Assembly: GCA_002451275.1 (NCBI GenBank) | Contig: DKBS01000156.1 | Location: 1-7,652 of the forward strand | Length of the DNA: 7,652 bases | Direction: 5' to 3' | Source of the DNA: Planctomycetaceae bacterium UBA6894 | GTDB taxonomy: Bacteria > Planctomycetota > Planctomycetia > Gemmatales > Gemmataceae | Part shown: one piece after another, positions 1 through 5,567 of the stretch | How the letters are laid out: each line of letters begins with the position of its first letter | How positions within the stretch are numbered: position 1 is the first letter of the stretch | Notes under the pieces: model-generated | Databases searched by the model: none | Told to the model about the DNA's origin: nothing | The model's input: the letters and a program-made list of their open reading frames with translations, nothing else | Position numbers and translations under genes: made by a program

Positions 1-77
1 CAGCTGAGGTGATTGTGGACCCGGATGTGAAAGTCCTGCAGATGGCCCGCAAGCTGGCCAAGGCTCCTGTGCCGTGA
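1..77 (+). CDS. C-terminal end of an unidentified protein (partial, runs off the left edge)
   Basis: The third forward frame is open from the first base to a TGA at 75-77 and reads about 24 residues that end in KVLQMARKLAKAPVP. It is too short to assign to a family and has no recognisable motif. It is accepted as real coding sequence for two reasons. A second copy of its last 16 codons, stop included, occurs at 694-741. The two copies differ almost only at third codon positions, which is the pattern expected when protein sequence has been under selection. It converges on the minus-strand DUF3267 gene, with 44 bp between the two stop codons. The function is unknown. Confidence 0.6.
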   Translation, partial: AEVIVDPDVKVLQMARKLAKAPVP

Positions 78-89
78 GACTCAGGGCAC
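30..89 (+). repeat. Direct repeat, copy 1 (gene tail plus flank)
   Basis: These 60 bases match 694-753 with 53 identities and no gaps, at a spacing of 664 bp. The repeat covers the last 15 sense codons and stop of the left-edge gene, plus 12 bases beyond the stop. Similarity ends sharply on both sides. The mismatches are at 32, 35, 44, 53, 65, 68 and 79. All six inside the coding part fall on third codon positions, and only one changes the residue (Met to Ile). Confidence 0.9.
69..89. other. Imperfect palindrome at a gene end
   Basis: GTGCC at 69-73 pairs with GGCAC at 85-89, and TGA at 75-77 pairs with TCA at 81-83. The only unpaired opposition is G74 with G84, and the loop is three bases. 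An overlapping alternative pairs TGCCGTG (70-76) with CACGGCA (87-93). No T-tract follows on either strand, so it is not a classical intrinsic terminator. The same palindrome is present in the second repeat copy at 733-753. Confidence 0.5.
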
Positions 90-121
90 GGCATGCTCAC
101 TTGGTTGACCTGCCGTTGATT

Positions 122-676
122 CTAGTTTTCCACCACCCTGCATCCGGCTTTTTCCGGATGGTCTTCCACCCATTCGCTCCCTTTCACTCCACGCAACAGG
201 AACAACACCAACACATCACCCCCTGAGCACAAGGCCATGCACCAGCCAAAACCGGCAAGAAATGGCGAGCCCGTCCATGAACCCGCCATCGCCGGCAACA
301 ACCCGAGCAAAAAGCCTGGCATCACCACCCCTAGCCGGTAGGACCTGGCAGTGAGGGGGACGAGGCATTGGGCGAAGGGGGTCATAGTTTTCCACTGGAA
401 CCCTATGCGGACTGCCTTGAAGCCACACCCGCTAAAAATTCCGCAGGTGAGGGCATGGACCAGTTCATGGATGACGATGCCAACCAGAACGGCTCCCATG
501 AAAAGGAAAGGCCTATCAAAACAGACCTCCACCACCTGCCAAATCGCCGGCCAACCCTGCAGGAATCCGTGCAAAGCCACCAAAGGCAGGACCGAGATAA
601 CCGCCAATTGGAAACCGACCCGATTGGCCAATGCCATATCGATTGAGTGGCGCGTATCTTCACCGGAAAGGGGCAC
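122..676 (-). CDS. DUF3267-type putative membrane zincin metallopeptidase
   Basis: The 184-residue protein resembles the DUF3267 family of putative zinc peptidases. Visible features are hydrophobic segments near residues 20-40, 56-76, 114-133 and 138-161, an HELVH zinc motif (HExxH) at 70-74 inside the second segment, a late SGGD motif, and a DHPEKAGC tail typical of the family. No substrate is known, and a role in membrane-embedded proteolysis is inferred from HExxH only. The start is GTG at 676-674. An ATG at residue 14 is possible, but the residues before it (SID) look like part of the conserved N-terminal block, so GTG is preferred. The ribosome site is weak (GGCGGG). The gene follows sulfatase A after 68 bp on the same strand and may be cotranscribed with it. 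It lies wholly between the two copies of the 60-bp repeat, so its arrival here may be recent. Confidence 0.8.
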   Translation of the reverse strand: MPLSGEDTRHSIDMALANRVGFQLAVISVLPLVALHGFLQGWPAIWQVVEVCFDRPFLFMGAVLVGIVIHELVHALTCGIFSGCGFKAVRIGFQWKTMTPFAQCLVPLTARSYRLGVVMPGFLLGLLPAMAGSWTGSPFLAGFGWCMALCSGGDVLVLFLLRGVKGSEWVEDHPEKAGCRVVEN

Positions 677-693
677 TTCGTTTTCCCGCCAGG

Positions 694-741
694 AAGGTGC
701 TGCAGATAGCCCGCAAACTGGCCAAGGCGCCGGTGCCGTGA
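694..741 (+). pseudogene. Headless duplicate of the left-edge gene's C-terminus
   Basis: This stretch reads KVLQIARKLAKAPVP followed by TGA, which is the same as the end of the left-edge gene except for Ile in place of Met. Upstream of 694 the similarity stops and no start codon or related coding sequence is visible in this frame, since the DUF3267 gene begins at 676 on the other strand. It therefore appears to be a leftover of a second copy of that gene. Its stop codon lies three bases from the stop of the convergent sulfatase A gene. It is unlikely to be translated by itself. Confidence 0.6.
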
Positions 742-753
742 GGCTCAGGGCAC
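733..753. other. Palindrome spanning two convergent stop codons
   Basis: GTGCC (733-737) pairs with GGCAC (749-753) and TGAG (739-742) pairs with CTCA (744-747), around a G-G mismatch at 738 and 748. Because of the symmetry, the plus-strand remnant ends GTG-CCG-TGA and the minus-strand sulfatase ends GTG-CCC-TGA, so each reads Val-Pro-stop. It could act as a hairpin between converging transcripts, but no T-tract follows, so termination is only a possibility. Confidence 0.5.
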
Positions 754-2295
754 CACGGGTTTCAGCGCTTTCCCGCCCGGCTGATCCACCGGATAAGCCG
801 CGTTGTGGGCCTCCAGCGCCGCAACCAGGCCTGACATCAAACGTTTCAATTCGACGGGGCTGGTTTTCGCCAGATCGCTCTGTTCGAAGGGATCTTCCTT
901 CAGGTTGAACAACTGGTAGTGCGACCCGCCCGAGGATTTACCCGGGAAGTAATGGTAGATCACCTTCCAGTCGCCATCACGCCAGGTGGTGAAGTAGTCA
1001 CATTGGTGGGGCGCGTGGGGGTAGTGCATCAGGAAACGCTCGGGGCGGGCGGGATCAGGTTCTGCTTTCAGCAGGGTTTTCAGGCCGCGGCCATCCACCA
1101 CATGGCCCTGGGGGTTGGCGGTGTTTGTTAGTTCCAGCACGGTGGGGAACAGATCTTGGATGGCGGCCTGCTGGGGCTGCCAGGTGCCGGGCGCGATTGG
1201 CAGGGCCTTCTGCGCCGGATTATCGAGATTGGCTTTCAGCCACGCGGCGATGAACGGCACCCGGGTGCCCCCCTCGTACTGGGAGCCTTTGCCACCACGC
1301 AGCGGCGCCGAGCAGGCGACAGCCTGGTGGTCGCCCCATGGAGCGTCGCTGCCGTTGTCACCCAGGAAGAAGACCAGGGTGTTGTCGGCAACGCCCAATT
1401 TTTCCAGGTGGTCCATCAGGTCGCCCAGGGACTTGTCCATACCCTCCACCAGGGTGGCGAACGCCCTGACCCTGGAAGGAAGCGGTTTGTCGGAACCCTG
1501 GTATTTTTCCTCGAACCGGGGATCGGCCTGGAACGGGGCGTGCACCGCGTAGTGCCAGAGATTCAGGTAGAAGGGTTTCTTTTCCGCCACCGCCTCGGAG
1601 ACGAGACGGTTCGCCTCCAGGGTCAGCGCGTCGGTCAGGAAGGTGTTGGTGCCGTGGTACTTGTCCAGGCCCGGCACCGCGTTGGCCTTGTTGCCGGCCA
1701 GCTTGCCGTAACCATGCTGGGCGAAATAGCTGCCGGGTTGACCGAAGGGCCCGCCCCCGACATTGGTGTCAAATCCCACATTCAGGGGATTGGCGCCCGG
1801 CTTGCCCTGAGGCCCCAAATGCCCCTTGCCCACATGCAGGGTGCGGTACCCCGCTTTCTGCAACAGGGACGGGAGGGTGACATCCCCAGGTTTCAGGCCG
1901 GCCCAGTTCCAGTCGGCCGGCCCGTTGGTCCCCCGGTTGTCACCATTCGGGTCGATCCAGTTGGTCACGCGGTGGCGGGCGGCATTCTGGCCGGTCAACA
2001 ACGAGACACGCGAGGGGGAGCAGACGCTCATGGCGCAGAACTGGCCGAACCGCACCCCGCGGGCGGCCAGGCGCTCCATGTTGGGTGTGCGGTAAAAGTG
2101 GTTCAGTGGATACTTTTTCGGGGTGCCGGTCGGGCCGGCAAGGAACGGGACCGAGGTGTCCATCGCTCCCATGTCATCGACCAGGACCACCACGATGTTG
2201 GGCTGCTGCGCCGCCGCAGGCAGCACTGCCGGCATGCAGCCCGCCACCAGCAGGACCAGGACAAAACGGCGGCAGATCGGCACGATATCGGGCAT
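745..2295 (-). CDS. Secreted sulfatase A (formylglycine-dependent, S1/arylsulfatase-like)
   Basis: The 516-residue protein is a sulfatase of the alkaline phosphatase superfamily, expected to hydrolyse sulfate esters outside the cytoplasm. Metal ligands Asp40-Asp41 follow the first strand. The activation motif is C92-S-P-S-R, where Cys92 would be converted to formylglycine, followed by LLTG. Lys157 and His159 lie in a GKGHLG motif. His252 is in YAVHAP, Asp313-Asn314 in GDNG, and Lys336 in RGGKG. The C-terminal subdomain (YQLFNLKEDPFEQSDLA) is present, so the protein looks complete. The N-terminus is a signal peptide with a possible cut at AAA-Q near residue 29. The sequence VAGC at 17-20 could instead be a lipobox, making it a lipoprotein. 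The ATG overlaps the sulfatase B stop (TAATG). The usual GKWHLG Trp is Gly here, which may be normal for this subfamily. The substrate is unknown. Confidence 0.93.
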   Translation of the reverse strand: MPDIVPICRRFVLVLLVAGCMPAVLPAAAQQPNIVVVLVDDMGAMDTSVPFLAGPTGTPKKYPLNHFYRTPNMERLAARGVRFGQFCAMSVCSPSRVSLLTGQNAARHRVTNWIDPNGDNRGTNGPADWNWAGLKPGDVTLPSLLQKAGYRTLHVGKGHLGPQGKPGANPLNVGFDTNVGGGPFGQPGSYFAQHGYGKLAGNKANAVPGLDKYHGTNTFLTDALTLEANRLVSEAVAEKKPFYLNLWHYAVHAPFQADPRFEEKYQGSDKPLPSRVRAFATLVEGMDKSLGDLMDHLEKLGVADNTLVFFLGDNGSDAPWGDHQAVACSAPLRGGKGSQYEGGTRVPFIAAWLKANLDNPAQKALPIAPGTWQPQQAAIQDLFPTVLELTNTANPQGHVVDGRGLKTLLKAEPDPARPERFLMHYPHAPHQCDYFTTWRDGDWKVIYHYFPGKSSGGSHYQLFNLKEDPFEQSDLAKTSPVELKRLMSGLVAALEAHNAAYPVDQPGGKALKPVVP

Positions 2296-3719
2296 TAACG
2301 GTCATCCTTCCTGTTTTGCCAGCGGGCCGGCCAGTCGGCCGAATCGGACCGGGCGCCTACAAGATAATCCCCGACCTTGCGCGCGATTTCCGGATATTTT
2401 CCAGCGACATTTATCTTTTCAGCCGGATCGGCGTCGGTGTCGAAAAGCCTCACGGGCGCATCAGCCGAACCGGAACGGATCCCCTTCCAGCGCCCCTGGT
2501 ACAGGGCGGCCTGGCGGAAACCGCCCTCGTGGAATTCCCAGTAGAGAAACTCGTGGTTTTTCTGTACGGCGCCATTTCCCTTGAGGGTTGGAACCAGACT
2601 GATCGAATCCAACCCCTCGGGGGCCCTGCTTCCGGCCAATTCGGCGGCGGTGGCCATGAAATCACCTGAATAACCCACATGGGTGCTGACTCTGCCAGAT
2701 GCAACAGTGCCCGGCCACCAGGCGATAAACGGCACCCGGATGCCGCCGTCGGTCAGGCTGCGCTTGATGCCGGTGAAGGGACCGGACGGCTTGAACCGGG
2801 CCAGGGTGTGGTTGCTCTCGTTGTGCGGGCCGTTGTCGCTGGTGAAGATGACTAAGGTGTTGTTGGCGATGCCCAGTTCCTTGAGAGTGTCCAGCATGCG
2901 GCCCACATAGCTGTCCATGCGGTGGATCATGGCGGCATGGCCCTTGTCGGTGTCGGGCCAGTCTTTGCCGGCGAACGGGCCGAAGTCGGGCACATGAGCG
3001 CCGTTTTTCAACACCGCGCGGCGCTCGTTGTTGGCATGGGGGATCACCATGCTCCAGTAGAGGAAAAACGGGGAGGTTTTGTTCTCACGCACGAACCGCA
3101 CCGCCTCGTCGGCGAACAGGTCATCGGCGAAGACCTTCGCCTCGGTGGCGTAACCCGCGCCGTTTTTGCCAACGGGGACCACCCGGTTCGGCAGCGCGAC
3201 CCTCTGTTCATCGCGCCAAAGATAATCTGGGAAGTGGTTGTGGGCGTGGTTCTGGTTCAGGTAGCCGAAAAATGTGTCGAACCCATGCCTGCGGGGCAGG
3301 CCGCACTCGGCGGCGCCGACATCGCCCAAGCCCCATTTTCCAACCAGTGCCGTCTTGTATCCGGCGGCCTTCAGGCTATCGGCCACCGTGGTGTCGCCCG
3401 GGCGCAAGGCCTGGGCAAGCGGGTTGGTTTGGCCGGCGTTGCCGCGCACGCGGGTATGGCCGTGGTGCAATCCCGTCATCAGCACGCTGCGTGACGGCGC
3501 GCAGACAGTTGCGCCGGCATAAAAGTGTGTGAAGCGCATGCCTTCGGCGGCCATGCGGTCGATACGGGGCGTGGGGATTTCCTTCTGGCCAAAGCAACCC
3601 AACTCGCCGTAGCCCAGATCATCGGCCATGATCCAAATCAAGTTGGGATGCCCTGCCGGAAAACCTTTCAAAGCGGCAAGCAGCAGAACCACCACCGCCA
3701 ATGAATAGATCCTGAACAT
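2295..3719 (-). CDS. Secreted sulfatase B (arylsulfatase A-like, formylglycine-dependent)
   Basis: From the chosen start the protein has 474 residues. It begins with a signal peptide (MFRIYSLAVVVLLLAAL, likely cut near residue 22). Asp33-Asp34 in ADDLGYGELG are metal ligands. C73-A-P-S-R is the formylglycine site, followed by LMTG. GKWGLG at 127-132 contains Lys128. His228 is in IPHAN, Asp295-Asn296 in SDNGPH, and Lys319 in GIKRSLTDGG. The segment GFDTFFGYLNQNHAHNHFP at 146-164 is typical of a large planctomycete/Verrucomicrobia sulfatase subfamily. An in-frame ATG at 3836 would add 39 residues before the signal peptide. The start at 3719 is preferred because GAAGGA lies seven bases upstream and the signal peptide then begins at residue 1. 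It is the first gene of the minus-strand unit and overlaps sulfatase A by one base. The two paralogues are clearly divergent, so they probably cut different linkages. Confidence 0.93.
   Translation of the reverse strand: MFRIYSLAVVVLLLAALKGFPAGHPNLIWIMADDLGYGELGCFGQKEIPTPRIDRMAAEGMRFTHFYAGATVCAPSRSVLMTGLHHGHTRVRGNAGQTNPLAQALRPGDTTVADSLKAAGYKTALVGKWGLGDVGAAECGLPRRHGFDTFFGYLNQNHAHNHFPDYLWRDEQRVALPNRVVPVGKNGAGYATEAKVFADDLFADEAVRFVRENKTSPFFLYWSMVIPHANNERRAVLKNGAHVPDFGPFAGKDWPDTDKGHAAMIHRMDSYVGRMLDTLKELGIANNTLVIFTSDNGPHNESNHTLARFKPSGPFTGIKRSLTDGGIRVPFIAWWPGTVASGRVSTHVGYSGDFMATAAELAGSRAPEGLDSISLVPTLKGNGAVQKNHEFLYWEFHEGGFRQAALYQGRWKGIRSGSADAPVRLFDTDADPAEKINVAGKYPEIARKVGDYLVGARSDSADWPARWQNRKDDR
2305..2312 (-). 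promoter_or_regulatory. Ribosome binding site of sulfatase A
   Basis: The minus strand reads AGGAAGGA, nine bases before the ATG at 2295. The site lies inside the last codons of sulfatase B. Sulfatase A therefore has its own strong site and does not depend only on translational coupling through the TAATG overlap. The site also supports this start codon. Confidence 0.75.
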
Positions 3720-3726
3720 TGGAAAA

Positions 3727-3732
3727 TCCTTC
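3727..3732 (-). promoter_or_regulatory. Ribosome binding site fixing the sulfatase B start
   Basis: The minus strand reads GAAGGA with a seven-base spacer to the ATG at 3719. It decides the start in favour of the signal-peptide Met over the upstream in-frame ATG at 3836. Confidence 0.75.
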
Positions 3733-3815
3733 AGATGGCTCCTTGTTGGATCCGGACATCTCAACCTGCCTACCACTGACAACCCCCATGGTAACTTGGT
3801 GAAACACCTCTCCCA

Positions 3816-3830
3816 ATGGGGGCGCCCCAT
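3816..3830. repeat. Perfect inverted repeat upstream of sulfatase B
   Basis: ATGGGG (3816-3821) and CCCCAT (3825-3830) flank GCG. It lies about 100 bp upstream of the sulfatase B start, where an operator or leader hairpin could be. It could also arise by chance in GC-rich DNA. Confidence 0.4.
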
Positions 3831-3973
3831 CGGCAACCATCTCCAAACACCTTGAAGAAAACTTTTAAATCCATTTAGATATACAGAGATTTCATGCCGC
3901 TATGCATTTATGCTGGAATTTTCCGGTCCGGATGCCGCCTTCTTCAAAAAAGGCCGATGTTCTCCAAGCTTTT

Positions 3974-4000
3974 TGAACCGCCTCAGGCTGGCCTGAACCG
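3974..4000. repeat. TGAACCG direct repeat enclosing an inverted repeat, upstream of pit
   Basis: TGAACCG occurs at 3974-3980 and again at 3994-4000, exactly 20 bp apart. Between and overlapping them, TCAGGC (3983-3988) and GCCTGA (3991-3996) form a perfect inverted repeat with a two-base centre. Two same-face half sites about two helix turns apart suit a dimeric regulator. The sequence does not resemble the E. coli Pho box, whose repeat spacing is 11 bp. Its role is inferred only from its arrangement and position. Confidence 0.4.
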
Positions 4001-4099
4001 AATGGTGCTCTAGGATGACTGACTCTTTCCGGATTCGCACAGCCAAGGGTCTTGCGGGTCGGAGGCACCGGACAACAGCGGGCATTGTGAAGCCCTGCC

Positions 4100-4103
4100 G
4101 AGG
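4100..4103 (+). promoter_or_regulatory. Ribosome binding site of pit
   Basis: GAGG sits five bases before the ATG at 4109 and supports that start. Confidence 0.6.
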
Positions 4104-4108
4104 TTTGC

Positions 4109-5491
4109 ATGAGTTTTTTTGAGTCGCTTCAGATGCTCTCTCCCGGGGCGATTTTCTGCCTGCTCATCGCCCTGTTCTTCGCATTCGCCTTTGAGTTCAT
4201 CAACGGCTTTCACGACACAGCCAACGCGGTGGCGACAGTCATCTACACCCGCACGCTGAAGGCGATCCCCGCGGTGCTCTACAGCGGGTTCATGAACTTT
4301 CTGGGCGTGATCCTGGGCGGCACGGCGGTCGCCTTCGGCATCGTGAACCTGCTGCCGGTGGAACTGCTGCTGGATCGCTCGTCGAATGCCGCGTTGGTGA
4401 TGGTGCTATCGCTCTTGATCGCCGGCGTGATCTGGAACCTGGGCACCTGGTATCTGGGCCTGCCGGTGAGTAGTTCCCACACGCTGATCGGGTCCATCCT
4501 GGGGGTGGGTTTGGCGAACAGTCTGGTCAGCGGCCAGGGACTGAGCGGCATCAACTGGCAGAAAACGATGGAAGTGGGGCTGGCCCTGCTGGTGTCGCCC
4601 CTGTTCGGCTTTTTGGCCGCCGCAAGCCTGCTCTTGCTGATGCGGATGATCGTGCGGGACCAGCGCCTATACCAGCCCCCCCACAGCAACGACCATCCAC
4701 CAGGCTGGATCCGCGCGGTTCTGCTTGCCACCTGCGGCGGCGTGAGCTTCGCCCACGGCAGCAATGACGGCCAAAAGGGCATGGGACTCATGCTGCTGGT
4801 ACTGATCGGCTTCATGCCATTCACCTACGCCCTCAACACCTCGGAGGGGGATCTGGCCGCGCGCAGCCATGAGGCCACCTTGGCCGTGCAGAAGTTGGCG
4901 GAGGAGCACCAATTGAATCTTCCGGAAAATCTGCGCAAGCAACTGGCCACCATCCAGCGCATCACCGCAGACCGACAGAGCTTCGACGATCTGGAGCCGG
5001 AGGATCGTTGGGAAGTGCGGATGGCGATCTTCAAATCAAGCAAGGACCTGGCCAAGCTGGCCACCGGCAACGAGAAAGCCACCAAGGAATTGAAACCACT
5101 GATCAAGACCTTCAAGTCCGGCATTGAATTCGTGCCGCTGTGGGTGGTGATTGGCACCGCGCTGGCTTTGGGCATTGGCACCACGGTGGGATACCAGCGG
5201 ATTGTTGTGACTGTGGCCGAAAAGATCGGCAAGACCCACCTGACCTACGCCCAGGGCGCGGTGGCCGAACTGGTTGCCTCGAGTACTATCAGCGTGGCGG
5301 CCTACACCGGTATGCCAGTTTCCACCACCCATGTGCTCTCCAGCGGCGTGGCCGGCACCATGGCCGCCAACGGGTCGGGCGTGCAAGCAGCCACCGTGAA
5401 GCGGATCGGACTGGCCTGGCTGCTGACCCTACCCGTTTGCATGCTGCTGAGCGGCTTTTTCTTCATCCTGGGCAACGCCCTGTTCAAATGA
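4109..5491 (+). CDS. pit: PitA-type low-affinity inorganic phosphate transporter
   Basis: The 460-residue protein is an inner-membrane phosphate (metal-phosphate/proton symport) transporter of the PiT family. It carries the duplicated family signature: NGFHDTANAVAT at 32-43 and HGSNDGQKGMG at 216-226. Each is followed by its partner motif, PVSSSHTLIG at 119-128 and PVSTTHVLSS at 403-412. About ten hydrophobic segments are visible. They are split by a hydrophilic, charged, helix-rich loop at about 246-340, as in E. coli PitA, with which many stretches agree by recall (NLGTWY, EKIGK, TYAQG). The length is somewhat below that of E. coli PitA because the central loop is shorter. No PhoU-like/DUF47 partner gene, often found beside other Pit subtypes, is next to it. 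It is divergent from the sulfatase unit. Confidence 0.95.
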   Translation: MSFFESLQMLSPGAIFCLLIALFFAFAFEFINGFHDTANAVATVIYTRTLKAIPAVLYSGFMNFLGVILGGTAVAFGIVNLLPVELLLDRSSNAALVMVLSLLIAGVIWNLGTWYLGLPVSSSHTLIGSILGVGLANSLVSGQGLSGINWQKTMEVGLALLVSPLFGFLAAASLLLLMRMIVRDQRLYQPPHSNDHPPGWIRAVLLATCGGVSFAHGSNDGQKGMGLMLLVLIGFMPFTYALNTSEGDLAARSHEATLAVQKLAEEHQLNLPENLRKQLATIQRITADRQSFDDLEPEDRWEVRMAIFKSSKDLAKLATGNEKATKELKPLIKTFKSGIEFVPLWVVIGTALALGIGTTVGYQRIVVTVAEKIGKTHLTYAQGAVAELVASSTISVAAYTGMPVSTTHVLSSGVAGTMAANGSGVQAATVKRIGLAWLLTLPVCMLLSGFFFILGNALFK

Positions 5492-5515
5492 CAGCCCGGC
5501 AACGCCCGTCATCCT

Positions 5516-5544
5516 TTGTCACCCGTTAAAATAGAGGCCAGAAT
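5516..5544 (+). promoter_or_regulatory. Candidate sigma-70-type promoter for the redoxin gene
   Basis: TTGTCA (5516-5521) and CAGAAT (5539-5544) are separated by 17 bp and match the -35 and -10 consensus at five and four of six positions. They lie in the 76-bp gap after pit, shortly before the redoxin start. A stray TAAAAT at 5527-5532 is closer to a -10 box but has no -35 partner. Read-through from pit is also possible, since no terminator is visible. Confidence 0.3.
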
Positions 5545-5567
5545 CCGGTGGCAAGGCGGGTGAAGGC

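Larger units (their letters stand above)
694..753 (+). repeat. Direct repeat, copy 2
   Basis: This is the partner of 30-89, with 53 of 60 bases identical and no gaps. The repeat includes the stop codon and the last two codons (Val-Pro) of the minus-strand sulfatase A gene, so both converging genes end within it. Confidence 0.9.
3720..4108. promoter_or_regulatory. Divergent intergenic region between sulfatase operon and pit
   Basis: This 389-bp stretch holds no convincing gene and must contain the promoters for both the leftward sulfatase unit and rightward pit. An AT-rich island at about 3857-3920 stands out from the GC-rich surroundings and is the likeliest promoter zone. It contains minus-strand TATATC and plus-strand TATACA as weak -10-like words, but no well-spaced -35/-10 pair is convincing. 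The region also holds a 15-bp inverted repeat (3816-3830), a TCCGG-T-CCGGA palindrome (3922-3932) and a paired direct repeat (3974-4000), all candidate regulator sites. Confidence 0.5.

Noticed and set aside
351..908. Plus-strand open frame of 185 codons across the DUF3267 gene and the repeat
   Set aside because: It is antisense to the DUF3267 gene and the sulfatase A end, it reads through the repeat in a frame different from the conserved coding frame, and it has no recognisable domain.
1156..2298. Long plus-strand open frame of 380 codons opposite sulfatase A
   Set aside because: It is fully antisense to a gene with complete sulfatase motifs. Its composition (Gly, Arg, Val, Gln rich) and lack of any domain fit a high-GC shadow frame.
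3720..3836. N-terminal extension of sulfatase B to an ATG at 3836
   Set aside because: The added 39 residues precede a clear signal peptide and look non-coding (Pro, Arg, Trp mix), while the internal ATG at 3719 has a well-spaced GAAGGA site.
3892..4110. Minus-strand frames of 61-72 codons in the divergent gap
   Set aside because: They have no known motif and no good ribosome site, and they overlap the expected promoter zone and leader of pit.
5492..5567. Terminator after pit
   Set aside because: I see no GC-rich stem followed by a T-tract. The gap looks like a short promoter/leader region instead.
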